Assembly (NCBI RefSeq): GCF_016863615.1
Contig: NZ_BOPF01000015.1
Location: forward strand, 62,001 to 126,000
Length of the DNA stretch: 64,000 nt
Source: Virgisporangium aliadipatigenens
Lineage (GTDB): Bacteria; Actinomycetota; Actinomycetes; Mycobacteriales; Micromonosporaceae
Direction: 5' to 3'
Shown: positions 35,053 through 43,731 of the stretch, piece after piece
Layout of the letters: each line of letters begins with the position of its first letter
Numbering within the stretch: the first letter of the stretch is position 1
Position numbers and translations under genes: made by a program
The notes under the pieces: model-generated
What the model saw: the letters and a program-made list of their open reading frames with translations, nothing else
The model's database searches: none
Told to the model about the DNA's origin: nothing

Positions 35053-35601
35053 TCAGGGGGTGGCGACCTCGCGGAGGAGGGCGAACTCCGCCGCGAGGCG
35101 ATCCAGCTGATAGTGGGCGTTCAGGCCGCTGGGGTTGGGCAGGACCCACACCCCGGTGCTCCCCACGGTCCGCCCCTGCCGCCCCACCGACGCCCGCGGC
35201 TCCCCGAACGCCACCCGGTACGCCCCGACGCCCAACACGGCCAGCCATCCCGGCGAGTGCCGCAACACCTTGCGCCGCAACGCTTCGCCGCCGGCGACCA
35301 GTTCCGCGCGGGTCAGCTCGTCGGCCCGGGCGCTGCCGCGCTCGACGACGTTCGTGATGCCGAGGCCGTGCTCCAGCAGCAGGTGCTGCGAAGCCGGGGC
35401 GAACAACGACGGCGTGAAGCCGGAGCGGTGCAGCGCCGGCCAGAACCGGTTGCCGGGGCGGGCGAAGTGGTGGCCGGTCCACGCCGAGTACAGCCCGGGG
35501 TTGATGCCGCAGAACAGCACCCGCAACCCCGGGCCGATCACGTCGGGGATCGTCCGCCCCTCCGCCGAGGCCAGGTCGGCGGCCGTCGGACGGGGGCTCA
35601 C
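35053..35601 (-). CDS. mug: Mismatch-specific uracil/thymine-DNA glycosylase
   Basis: A 182-residue protein with Mug-family motifs: VLFCGINPGLYSAWTGHHFARPGNRFWPAL (motif 1, in two parts) with the catalytic-site Asn of GINPG, and LPNPSGLNAHY (motif 2). It removes uracil or ethenocytosine from mismatches in base-excision repair. GTG at 35601 overlaps the TGA of the aminopeptidase gene (GTGA). Length is normal for the family. Confidence 0.93.
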   Translation of the reverse strand: MSPRPTAADLASAEGRTIPDVIGPGLRVLFCGINPGLYSAWTGHHFARPGNRFWPALHRSGFTPSLFAPASQHLLLEHGLGITNVVERGSARADELTRAELVAGGEALRRKVLRHSPGWLAVLGVGAYRVAFGEPRASVGRQGRTVGSTGVWVLPNPSGLNAHYQLDRLAAEFALLREVATP

Positions 35602-37043
35602 CCGGGCAGCCGGAAGCCGGCCTCCCGCTGGAGCGCCAGCCACTGCTCGACGTCGTCCGGCGAGCGCGGCAGCCCGGCGGAGAGGTTCTGCGCGCCGTCG
35701 GCGGTGACGAGCACGTCGTCCTCGATGCGGATGCCGATGCCGCGCAGCTCCTCCGGGACGAGTTCGTCCTCGAGCTGGAAGTACAGGCCCGGCTCGACGG
35801 TGATCACGTAGCCCTGCGCCAGGGAACCGTCGCGGTAGCGCTCCTTGCGCGCGTTGGCGCAGTCGTGCACGTCGAGCCCGAGCATGTGCCCCGAACCGTG
35901 CAGCGACCAGCGCCGGTACACGATCGAGTCGGGCTTCATGGCCTCGTCCACGCCGACCGGCAGCAGGCCCAGGTCGTCGAGCCCCTCGGCGAGCACGCGC
36001 ATGCACGCCTGGTGCACGTCGTCGAACATCGCGCCGGGCCGCACCGCCGCGATGCCGGCCTCCTGGGAGCGGTAGACGATCTCGTAGACCTGCCGCTGCA
36101 GCGGCGTGAACGTCCCCGACACCGGCAGCGTGCGGGTCACGTCGGCGGTGTACAGGTTGACGTTCTCCACGCCCATGTCCATCAGCAGCAGCTCGCCGGG
36201 GCGCGTGGTGCCGGTGCTGTCGTCCCAGTGCAGGACCGTCGCGTTGGCGCCGGCGCCGACGATGCTGTGGTAGCCGACGTCGTTCCCGTCGTGTCGGGCA
36301 CGGAGGGCGAAGATGCCCTCGAGAAGACGTTCCGCCACGGCTTTGTCGGCGGGGAGGATCCGCGCGACGTCCTCGAACCCGCGGACCGTCGCGTCCACGG
36401 CGTCCTGGAGCTGGGCGATCTCCCACTCGTCCTTGGTCAGCCGCAGCTCGGAGAGCGCGCGGGCCAGCTCCCGGTCGGCGTCGGGCGCGCCGTGGCGGGG
36501 ACGGATCGCCGCGTCGACGGCCGCGGAGTAGCCGCGCAGGACGCGGGTGCGGCCGGGGGCGTGGGCGTCGAGGGCGGCGGGCAGCTCGTCGACGTGCGCC
36601 GTGCGGATGCCGAGGACCTCGGACTTCTCCCGGAGGGTGCGGCGGCGGCCCACCCACAGCTCGCCGTGCACGCGGTCGCGGAAGAACTCGTCGGTCTCCC
36701 GGGAGGAGCGCGGGCGGACGTAGAGCACGTGCTCGCCGTCGGCGTGGATGATCAGTACGGCGTCGGCGTCGTGCTCGCCGGTGAGCCACACGTGGTCGCT
36801 GCCCGGGCGGAAACGGAACGCGGTGTCGTTGGCGCGCGTCTTCTCGCCGCCGCTCGGGATGACGAGGGTCTCGCCCGGGAACGCCTCGGCGAGCGCGTCG
36901 CGTCGCCGTTGGTGCAGCTGAGCGGGGGACGGCTCGGTGGTGGCGACGTACGGGGCGGAGGTGTTCCACCCCGTACGCATGAACTCGAGATACTTCTCGG
37001 GGAAGTCGGGGTCGTGGCTTTCTGAGCCGTGCTGGTCCGCCAT
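35598..37043 (-). CDS. pepP: Xaa-Pro aminopeptidase (M24B)
   Basis: A 481-residue metallopeptidase removing an N-terminal residue ahead of proline. An N-terminal creatinase-like domain (about 40-200) precedes a pita-bread domain with the dimetal ligands in LLMDMGVENVNLYTADVTR (two Asp), HGSGHMLGLDVHD (His), TVEPGLYF (Glu) and IRIEDDVLVT (Glu). Cytoplasmic. ATG at 37043 is followed by a polar leader. It is coupled to the downstream mug gene and lies 27 bases after the small acidic gene. Confidence 0.94.
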   Translation of the reverse strand: MADQHGSESHDPDFPEKYLEFMRTGWNTSAPYVATTEPSPAQLHQRRRDALAEAFPGETLVIPSGGEKTRANDTAFRFRPGSDHVWLTGEHDADAVLIIHADGEHVLYVRPRSSRETDEFFRDRVHGELWVGRRRTLREKSEVLGIRTAHVDELPAALDAHAPGRTRVLRGYSAAVDAAIRPRHGAPDADRELARALSELRLTKDEWEIAQLQDAVDATVRGFEDVARILPADKAVAERLLEGIFALRARHDGNDVGYHSIVGAGANATVLHWDDSTGTTRPGELLLMDMGVENVNLYTADVTRTLPVSGTFTPLQRQVYEIVYRSQEAGIAAVRPGAMFDDVHQACMRVLAEGLDDLGLLPVGVDEAMKPDSIVYRRWSLHGSGHMLGLDVHDCANARKERYRDGSLAQGYVITVEPGLYFQLEDELVPEELRGIGIRIEDDVLVTADGAQNLSAGLPRSPDDVEQWLALQREAGFRLPG

Positions 37044-37070
37044 CCCCCGACCGTACCCCGGGGCCCCGCG

Positions 37071-37250
37071 TCAGGTGCCGGGCTCCCAGTGCGGCACGTC
37101 GGGGGCGTAGGCGATCTCCGCCTCCTGCGCCTCGACCAGCTGCTCGACGGCCGGTGGTACGTGGACGACCTCGTCCTCGTTGAGCACGTCGGAGACGCCG
37201 GTGTCGACCACGTCCGGCGGCAGGACTTCGGTAACCGAGGGATCAGTCAT
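37071..37250 (-). CDS. Small acidic protein, 59 residues, unknown
   Basis: ATG at 37250 gives MTDPSVTEVLPPDVVDTGVS followed by an acidic run (DVLNEDEVVHVPPAVEQLVE) and the end HWEPGT. Composition is strongly acidic with no Cys or membrane segment. The reading frame has a coding-type third-position GC bias and fits precisely between the Ser/Thr kinase stop (30 bases away) and the aminopeptidase start, so I take it as real. No family recognised. Confidence 0.6.
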   Translation of the reverse strand: MTDPSVTEVLPPDVVDTGVSDVLNEDEVVHVPPAVEQLVEAQEAEIAYAPDVPHWEPGT

Positions 37251-37280
37251 GATCCGTCGGGTACCCCCGGACGGCGGCGC

Positions 37281-38804
37281 CTACACGTCGTCGGAAGGGT
37301 TGTTGCTCTCCCGGATGTCCGGGTCCGGCTTACCCGTCGCGCAGCTGATGGTGATCTTCACCTTCATCGGGGTGAGGGTGTCCGACCTGTAGCGCACCAC
37401 GACGTTGGGCGCCGCCGCGGGGACCTTGGAGCTGTAGCCCTCGAACGTGCTGTGGGTGACGTAGACGGCGGTGGTGCCGCTGCACCGGACGCTGACGTGG
37501 CCCGCCTTGGTCTCGAACTCCACCACCTGCGAGTTGGTGGCGGCGCCGCCCGGGCCGCTGGGCGACCCGCCGCCGACGGGACTCGACCCCGTGGTCGAAC
37601 CGTTGCTCGGCACGACGGTGGAGCCGGGGATCGGCTGGGCACCGTTGCCGCTGGTGGGGGGCGCGCCCGACGTGCCGCCCGGCGGGGTGCCCGGCCCGGT
37701 GCTTCCGCCGGTGGCGCCGAGGCCGGCGTTGGCGTCCTGCGCGGCCTGCTTGTTGGCCGGCAGGCCCCGGTCGCCGCTGCGGTCCTCGGCACCGGCGCCG
37801 GCCAACTGCGTGGCGCCCACGACGACCGCGGCGACCAGGGCGACGGCGGCGACCGCGGCACCCGCGAACCGGGCCCGCCGGCGCGCCGGCGAGACCCGCG
37901 GCACGGTGGGGAAGTCCGAGGTGTCGCCGTTCTTGAACGACGGGCTGCCGGGCAGCGACACCGAGATCCCGGCCGCGTCGGCGAGGATCCGGGCCGCCTC
38001 GGCGGCGGTCGGCCGGTTGGCCGGGTCCTTCTCCAGGCAGCGCTGGTAGAGGGTGGTGACGGCGATCGGCAGCCCGGTCTGGCGGGGCAGCGACTTCGGC
38101 TCGACGTACACGTGCGCCCGCAGGATCTGCGTGGTCGTCTCGGCGGACCACGGCAGCTGGCCGGTGAGCAGCCGGTAGAGCAGCAGGCCGAGCGCGTACA
38201 CGTCGGTGGCGGTGACGGCGGGGCCGTCCTCGAGGCGTTCGGGGGCGAGGTAGGCCGGGGTGCCGTACATGATCGCGGCGGACTCGAAGTCGGCCAGCTC
38301 ACCGGCTGCCGCGGCGATGCCGAAGTCGACGACCTTGGCGCCGTTGGGCGTGACCATGACGTTGCCCGGCTTGACGTCGCGGTGGACGATGCCGCGGGCG
38401 TGTGCGGCGGCGAGCGCGGAGGCGACCTCGGCGCAGATCCGCATCGCCTGCCGGGGCGTGAGCGGCCCGTCGGACACGACGTCCGCCAGGGAGCGCCCGT
38501 CGAGGAGTTCCATCACCACGTAGGGAACGCGCTCGCGGCGAGTGCCCAGCGACTCCCCGAAGTCGTAGACGCTCGCGATGTGTGGATGCGAAAGACCGGC
38601 GGCGGCCAGTGCCTCGGCGCGGATGCGCTCGCGGAAGCCGTCGTCGGTCAGGTGCCGTGAGGAGAGGACCTTGACGGCCACCGGCCGGCGGAGCACTTCG
38701 TCATGCGCGCGCCAGACGGCGGACATGCCGCCCTCTCCGAGAAGTTCGACCAGGCGGTACCGCCCGCCGAGCGTCTCGTCCGATTCCACCCGGACAGTCT
38801 GCAC
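37281..38804 (-). CDS. Receptor-type Ser/Thr protein kinase
   Basis: A 507-residue Hanks-type kinase. The cytoplasmic kinase domain (about 14-275) has the P-loop GEGGMSAVW, Lys in VAVKVL, catalytic loop HRDVKPGN, DFG in KVVDFGIA and GTPAYLAPE. After a linker, one membrane helix lies near 315-335, followed by a Gly/Pro/Ser-rich extracellular stalk (about 340-435) and a compact 70-residue beta-rich domain with two Cys (VRCSG, ISCATG) that may form a disulfide. There are no PASTA repeats. GTG at 38804 is the start; a second GTG 5 codons later is possible. It follows the lactonase gene by 32 bases. Confidence 0.93.
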   Translation of the reverse strand: MQTVRVESDETLGGRYRLVELLGEGGMSAVWRAHDEVLRRPVAVKVLSSRHLTDDGFRERIRAEALAAAGLSHPHIASVYDFGESLGTRRERVPYVVMELLDGRSLADVVSDGPLTPRQAMRICAEVASALAAAHARGIVHRDVKPGNVMVTPNGAKVVDFGIAAAAGELADFESAAIMYGTPAYLAPERLEDGPAVTATDVYALGLLLYRLLTGQLPWSAETTTQILRAHVYVEPKSLPRQTGLPIAVTTLYQRCLEKDPANRPTAAEAARILADAAGISVSLPGSPSFKNGDTSDFPTVPRVSPARRRARFAGAAVAAVALVAAVVVGATQLAGAGAEDRSGDRGLPANKQAAQDANAGLGATGGSTGPGTPPGGTSGAPPTSGNGAQPIPGSTVVPSNGSTTGSSPVGGGSPSGPGGAATNSQVVEFETKAGHVSVRCSGTTAVYVTHSTFEGYSSKVPAAAPNVVVRYRSDTLTPMKVKITISCATGKPDPDIRESNNPSDDV

Positions 38805-38836
38805 TACGTGTGGCGATCGGACCTACCTCGTGTGCA

Positions 38837-39823
38837 CTACGACCGGTCCCGGAGCGGTGACCTAATGGTCATCAGGCTCGTGGGGGTGGATATCGACAGC
38901 ACCCGTCCGGATGTTGACAACTGTCCATCTTTTGGATCCACGATCAACTCTGCGACGGAGTCGCCGCGCTCGTTCGCGACCCACATTTTTGTGCCGTCGG
39001 CACTGAGGAGCATGTCACGGGGGAAGTGCCCGCCGCTGTCGCCCAGGGCGGTGAGGCGGGGTGGCGTTCCGCCCGTGAGCTGGGCGATCTTGTCGGGGCC
39101 GCGGTGTCCGATGTAGACGAACTTTCCGGTCGGATCGACGACAATCGCCGACGAATGGCCGGGCGCAATTCCACCGTCCAGCGTCGGAACCGTCATGACC
39201 TGCGTCAATCGGCCCGTTGTGATATCGAAGTCGCACAAAGTGAGCGTGGGCTCCAGCTCGTTCACGACGTAGCAGGTTCGCCCGTCCGGGTGAAAGGCGA
39301 GCCCGCGGACGCCACCCGGTCGATGTAACGGAGCCTCGGCGTGGAGCGCCAGGCGGCCGGTCGACGGGTCGAGGCGGTAGGTGAGGACGGAGCCGAGGCC
39401 CATGTGCACCGCGAGGATCCAGCGGCCGCTCGGGTCGGCACCGATCCAGTGGGCGTAGCGCTGCGGATGGGTCACCACGTCGGCGACCGGACCGACGCCG
39501 CCGTCCGCCTCGACCGGGAGGGTGGCGAAGCTGCCCGACCCCCAGTTGGCCACCAGGATCCAGCGGCCGTCCGGCGAGACGCTCAGGTGCACCGGCTCCG
39601 CGCCGCCGCACGGCTGCGCGCCGAGCGGGTGCAGATCCGGGCCGTCGACCGCATAGGCGCTGATCAGCGCCGGGTCGAGGAAGTGCGCGGCGTACACGTA
39701 GCGGCCGTCGGGGGAGTGCGCCAGGCAGACCGGGTCGTCCGGGCCGGGGACGGTGCGCCGCACGACGAATTGCTCCGGATCCACGATCGCGATGCCCCGG
39801 CTATGGCCTCCGACGTACAGCAC
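38837..39823 (-). CDS. Lactonase-family beta-propeller (6-phosphogluconolactonase-like)
   Basis: A 328-residue seven-bladed propeller protein with repeats such as LAHSPDGRYVYAAHF, LSVSPDGRWILVANWGSGS, GLAFHPDGRTCYVVNEL and LLSADGTKMWVANERGDS. The family includes cycloisomerase 2/6-phosphogluconolactonase (Pgl). No signal peptide, so cytoplasmic. The divergent PfkB sugar kinase gene starts only 11 bases away, which supports a role in sugar catabolism. Substrate not determinable. Confidence 0.88.
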   Translation of the reverse strand: MLYVGGHSRGIAIVDPEQFVVRRTVPGPDDPVCLAHSPDGRYVYAAHFLDPALISAYAVDGPDLHPLGAQPCGGAEPVHLSVSPDGRWILVANWGSGSFATLPVEADGGVGPVADVVTHPQRYAHWIGADPSGRWILAVHMGLGSVLTYRLDPSTGRLALHAEAPLHRPGGVRGLAFHPDGRTCYVVNELEPTLTLCDFDITTGRLTQVMTVPTLDGGIAPGHSSAIVVDPTGKFVYIGHRGPDKIAQLTGGTPPRLTALGDSGGHFPRDMLLSADGTKMWVANERGDSVAELIVDPKDGQLSTSGRVLSISTPTSLMTIRSPLRDRS

Positions 39824-39834
39824 CGGGCCACAAT

Positions 39835-40767
39835 ATGCCCGTGCGATACGCCGTGGTGCTGGGCGAGGCCCTGATGGATCTGCTGGACGGGACGAGCGAC
39901 GGGGAGCCCGTCTACCGGCCCGCGGTGGGCGGTGCGCCGTTCAACGTGGCGGTGGGCGTGTCCCGGCTCGGGGGTGCGGCGCACTTCGTGGGCTCCGTGT
40001 CGACCGACGCGCTGGGGGAACGGCTGCTGGCGTTCCTCGTGGACAACGGGGTGCGCGTCGACGGGGTGAAGCGGGTCGCCGCGCCGACCACCCTGGCGCT
40101 GACGACGTTCACCGACGCCGAGCCGGACTTCACGTTCTACGGCGACTCGCACGGGCTGCTCGGACCCGACGATCTCGACGCGGAGCTGCTCGCCGGCGCG
40201 GAGGTGATCTCGGCCGGGTCGATCGCGATGCTGTGGGAGCCGACGCTCGCCGCCGCCCGGGCCGCCTGGCGGGTGCCGGGGCCGCGCAAGGTGTTCGACC
40301 CCAACGCGCGCCCGCGCCTGCTCCAGGACCGGAAGGCGTATGCCGCCGTGGTCGAGGAGTTCGCCGCCGGGGCCGACCTGGTCAAGCTGAGCGCGGTCGA
40401 CGCCGAGGTGCTGTGGGGGGACGACCCGGAGCGCGCCGCCGCCCGGCTCGCCGAGGGCGGGGCCACCGTCGTGGTCACCCGAGGCGGTTCCGGCGCCCTC
40501 CTCCGTCACGATCACAAGCTTCATATGGAACGGGCTGAGCCGATCGAAGCCGTCGACACGACCGGCGCCGGTGACAGCGTGCTCGCAGCGCTGGTGCACG
40601 GCATGCTCACGACGCCCGAGGGCGGCACGCCGGACTGGCCGCTGCTGCTGCGCTACGCGCTCGCGGTCGGTTCGCTCACCTGCGAGGGGCCGGGTGGCGC
40701 GACGGCCCTGCCGACCGCTGACGCGGTGCGCCGGCGCTTTCCTCAGGCCGTTCCGTACAGGGCTTGA
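39835..40767 (+). CDS. PfkB-family carbohydrate kinase (fructokinase-like)
   Basis: A 310-residue ribokinase-fold kinase. N-terminal GEALMDLL, substrate region GGAPFNVAVGVSRLGG and the C-terminal anion-hole/catalytic motif DTTGAGDS are intact, typical of fructokinases. Phosphorylates a sugar with ATP. ATG at 39835; GTG two codons later is an alternative. Only 11 bases separate it from the divergent lactonase start, so each promoter must lie inside the other gene, or transcripts are leaderless. The 3' end overlaps the convergent MBL gene by 25 bases. Confidence 0.93.
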   Translation: MPVRYAVVLGEALMDLLDGTSDGEPVYRPAVGGAPFNVAVGVSRLGGAAHFVGSVSTDALGERLLAFLVDNGVRVDGVKRVAAPTTLALTTFTDAEPDFTFYGDSHGLLGPDDLDAELLAGAEVISAGSIAMLWEPTLAAARAAWRVPGPRKVFDPNARPRLLQDRKAYAAVVEEFAAGADLVKLSAVDAEVLWGDDPERAAARLAEGGATVVVTRGGSGALLRHDHKLHMERAEPIEAVDTTGAGDSVLAALVHGMLTTPEGGTPDWPLLLRYALAVGSLTCEGPGGATALPTADAVRRRFPQAVPYRA

Positions 40768-41519
40768 AAACCGCGGCGGACGGCGACCGTGGCGGTCTCC
40801 ACGCCGAACGGGGCGCGCGCCGCCACGGCCTCGACCGGCGCGGAGTCGGCGTGCCCCTCGCGGATGGCCCAGTCGAGCGCGGCCAGCTCGGCATGCTGCG
40901 CCAGCACGAACTCCGCGTCGACGACCGCTCCGTGCCCCGGTACGAAGGCCGTCGCCCCCACCGAAAGAAGAGCGGCCACGGTGTCCGGCCACTCCAGCGG
41001 ATAGGCGTCGTCGAACTGCGGCGGCCCGCTCTCCTCGATCAGATCCCCGGCCACCACCACTCCCACGTCCGGCACGTGAACGACGAGATCCCCCGCGGTG
41101 TGCCCACGCCCCAGGAAGCGCAGCACCACCTCCCGCCCGCCCAGCCCGAGCGCCTGCTCCGCCCGCACCAGAACATCCGGCGGCCGCACCACGACCTCGG
41201 CCAAGCCGGGAATGTCGTACCCCGCCGCTACGGTGCGCGGATCGGTGGCGGTCAGCGATGCGGCCGCCTCGGGATGCGCGTGCACGGATACGGGGTTCAG
41301 CGTGGCGTTGCCGAAGCAGTGGTCGAAGTGGTGGTGCGTGTTCACGACGTGGTACGGCCGGTCGGTCACCCGGCGCACCGCGTTCACCAGCTCGGTGGCC
41401 TGCGCCGCCGTCGACAGCGTGTCGATCACGACCGCGCAGTCGTCGCCCAGGACGAGCGTGGCGTTGACGTCGAGGACCTCGTGCCGCAGGACGAAGACGC
41501 GATCCGCGATCTCCTTCAT
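40743..41519 (-). CDS. MBL-fold metallo-hydrolase
   Basis: A 258-residue metallo-beta-lactamase-fold protein with the dizinc ligands: THHHFDH (HxHxDH), GRGHTAGD, VVAGDLIEE and PGHGAVVD. The layout matches the QH-type/glyoxalase-II-like hydrolases of the SoxH group. Cytoplasmic. Its ATG overlaps the stop of the FlK-like thioesterase gene (ATGA), so the two are co-translated and may act on the same thioester-derived product. Reaction unknown. Confidence 0.9.
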   Translation of the reverse strand: MKEIADRVFVLRHEVLDVNATLVLGDDCAVVIDTLSTAAQATELVNAVRRVTDRPYHVVNTHHHFDHCFGNATLNPVSVHAHPEAAASLTATDPRTVAAGYDIPGLAEVVVRPPDVLVRAEQALGLGGREVVLRFLGRGHTAGDLVVHVPDVGVVVAGDLIEESGPPQFDDAYPLEWPDTVAALLSVGATAFVPGHGAVVDAEFVLAQHAELAALDWAIREGHADSAPVEAVAARAPFGVETATVAVRRGFQALYGTA

Positions 41520-41917
41520 GATCCGGCCTTCTCTGCCTTCGCCAGAAACTTCTGCCGGTCGACGAGGACCCGTTCGATTCTCGCCTCGGCCACTACCGTC
41601 GACCCGTCGCGGACCGCCACCTCGAAGGTGAGCCGCCTGCCGTCGACCTTGGCCAGCGTGGCCTGCGCCCACACGGTCCGCCCCACCGGGGTGGCCGCGG
41701 TGTGAGTCAGCTCCACGCGGGTCCCGACGGTCGTCGCGCCCGACGGCAGGCGCGGGGCGGTCACGGCCACCGTGGCCGCCTCGGCGAGGGCCAGCACCCG
41801 CGGGGTCCCCAGCACCGGCACGTCGCCGGAGCCCACGGCCTGCGCGGTGTCCGCCTCGCCCACGATGAGCGCCACGCGCACGGTGGCGCCGACCCAGCCC
41901 GCCGCATCGAGATCCAT
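41516..41917 (-). CDS. FlK-like hotdog thioesterase
   Basis: A 133-residue hotdog-fold protein. PVLGTPRVLALAEAATV places Thr and Glu, and VELTHTAATPVG places His, as in the Thr-Glu-His triad of fluoroacetyl-CoA thioesterase FlK and its relatives. It likely hydrolyses a short acyl-CoA. Most family members have nothing to do with fluoroacetate. The start is 34 bases from the divergent sirtuin gene, and the stop overlaps the MBL gene. Confidence 0.85.
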   Translation of the reverse strand: MDLDAAGWVGATVRVALIVGEADTAQAVGSGDVPVLGTPRVLALAEAATVAVTAPRLPSGATTVGTRVELTHTAATPVGRTVWAQATLAKVDGRRLTFEVAVRDGSTVVAEARIERVLVDRQKFLAKAEKAGS

Positions 41918-41951
41918 GGCCTCACCCTATTTCGGGGCTACGTTGGGTGTC

Positions 41952-42716
41952 ATGTCTGTGTCGACGCTGCCCGACTGGCTGCCGAAGGTCGGCTCGGTGA
42001 CGGTGCTCTGCGGCGCCGGCATCTCCACCGACTCCGGCATCCCCGACTTCCGCGGCCCCAACGGCGTGTGGACCAAGGACCCGGCCGCGGCCAAGCTGTT
42101 CACGCTTGACAACTACGTCGCCGACCGGGAGGTCCGGGTGCGCGCCTGGGGCAACCGGCGCGACCACGCGGCGTGGACCGCCGAGCCCAACACCGGCCAC
42201 CGGGCCCTGGTCCACCTCGAGCGGGCCGGCCGCCTGCGCGCCATCGTCACGCAGAACATCGACGGCCTCCAGCAGAAGGCCGGCTCCGACCCGGAGAAGG
42301 TGCTGGAGATCCACGGCACCATCTGGACCGTGGAGTGCCTGAGCTGCCACGACCGCACGCCGATGCCGGACGTGCTGGCGCGCGTGGACGCCGGGGAGGC
42401 GGACCCGCCGTGCCTGCGCTGCGGCGGCATCCTCAAGTCGGCGACGATCTCGTTCGGGCAGTCCCTCGATCCGGTGGTCCTGCGCGCCTGCCAGCAAGCG
42501 GCGAAGGGCTGCGACCTGTTTCTGGCGGTAGGCACGTCGCTGACCGTGCAGCCGGCCGCCGGCCTGGTCGAGGTGGCCGCGTACGCGGGCGCGCGGGTCG
42601 TGATCGTCAATGCCGACCCCACCCCGTACGACCTCATGGCCGACGCCGTGCTGCGGGAGCCGATCGGTGCCGTCCTGCCGGCGCTGGTGGCGGCGGTTTC
42701 CGGGGTGCCGTCCTGA
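41952..42716 (+). CDS. cobB: NAD-dependent protein deacylase (sirtuin)
   Basis: A 254-residue class-III-type sirtuin: NAD-binding CGAGISTDSGIPDFRGPNG, catalytic TQNIDGLQQKAG and His in LEIHGTIW, and a four-Cys zinc site (VECLSCHD and PPCLRCGG). GTSLTVQPAAGLVE completes the NAD pocket. It removes acyl groups from protein lysines using NAD. ATG at 41952 gives a normal short N-terminus. Followed 19 bases later by the PAP2 gene on the same strand. Confidence 0.95.
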   Translation: MSVSTLPDWLPKVGSVTVLCGAGISTDSGIPDFRGPNGVWTKDPAAAKLFTLDNYVADREVRVRAWGNRRDHAAWTAEPNTGHRALVHLERAGRLRAIVTQNIDGLQQKAGSDPEKVLEIHGTIWTVECLSCHDRTPMPDVLARVDAGEADPPCLRCGGILKSATISFGQSLDPVVLRACQQAAKGCDLFLAVGTSLTVQPAAGLVEVAAYAGARVVIVNADPTPYDLMADAVLREPIGAVLPALVAAVSGVPS

Positions 42717-42735
42717 CCACATACCCTCTACGCCG

Positions 42736-43716
42736 ATGAGCACCGCCACTTCCGCGCCCCCGAACGGCCCGTCCCTGCGCACCCGGCGCATCCGTGCGCT
42801 CGCCCTGTGGGCGGTCGGGTTCGTCGCGTGGTGGGTGCTGCTCGGCCTGCCGGCCACGGACCCGATCCTCGCGTTCGGGTGGCTGTGGCTGCTGACCATG
42901 GCCTGGCGGGTCGGCCAGCCGTGGAAGGTGCACCTCGGCTTCGCCCGCGACTGGGCGCCGGTGGCGCTGCTCCTGCTCGTCTACAACTTCTCCCGCGGGT
43001 TCGCCGACAACGGGGCCACGCCGCACGCCTACGAACTGATCTGGGTCGACAAGTGGATGTTCGGCGGGCACGTGCCGACGCTGTGGCTGCAGGAGCGCTT
43101 CTACGACCCGGACCGGCTGTTCTGGTGGGACGTCGTCGCGAGCTGGGTGTACTTCTCGCACTTCGTCGTCGCGCTCGGGATCGCCGTCACGCTCTGGCTG
43201 CGCGACCGGGAACGCTGGGCGAAGTTCGTGCGGCGGTGGTTCGCGCTGTGCGGGGCCGGGCTCGTCACGTACTTCCTGTACCCGGCGGCGCCGCCCTGGT
43301 GGGCCGCGAAGTTCGGGCTGCTGCCGGACGTCGCGCGCATCTCCACCCGGGGCTGGCGGGCGATCGGGCTGCACGGGGCGGGCAACGTGCTCAACGCCGG
43401 CCAGCTCGCGTCCAACCCGGTCGCGGCGATGCCGTCGCTGCACACGGCGTTCGCGCTGCTGGCGGTGGCGTTCTTCTTCGACCGGGTGCGCAAGCGGTGG
43501 TGGCCGGTGCTCTGCCTGTACCCGCTGGCGATGACGGCCACGCTGGTCTACTGCGGCGAGCACTACGTCATCGACGTGCTGGTCGGCTGGCTGTACATCG
43601 GCCTCGTCTTCGTGGCTGTCGGCCTCGCCGAACGCTGGTGGCAGGCCCGCCACCCCCGCACCCCCGAGCCGGCCCCACCCGCCCCCGAAACCGACGCCGT
43701 CCCCGCCTCCCCCTGA
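42736..43716 (+). CDS. PAP2-superfamily membrane phosphatase
   Basis: A 326-residue integral membrane protein with about six helices. The PAP2 active-site motifs are present as AMPSLHTAF (SxxH) and YCGEHYVIDVLVG (His-Tyr-x3-Asp). The central WW-rich loop (YPAAPPWWAAKFG) is typical of the inositol-phosphoceramide-synthase-like branch, so it may act on lipid phosphates or inositol/mannosyl lipids. The C-terminus is Pro-rich. Start ATG at 42736. Confidence 0.88.
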   Translation: MSTATSAPPNGPSLRTRRIRALALWAVGFVAWWVLLGLPATDPILAFGWLWLLTMAWRVGQPWKVHLGFARDWAPVALLLLVYNFSRGFADNGATPHAYELIWVDKWMFGGHVPTLWLQERFYDPDRLFWWDVVASWVYFSHFVVALGIAVTLWLRDRERWAKFVRRWFALCGAGLVTYFLYPAAPPWWAAKFGLLPDVARISTRGWRAIGLHGAGNVLNAGQLASNPVAAMPSLHTAFALLAVAFFFDRVRKRWWPVLCLYPLAMTATLVYCGEHYVIDVLVGWLYIGLVFVAVGLAERWWQARHPRTPEPAPPAPETDAVPASP

Positions 43717-43731
43717 CCACACCGCGCGCGG

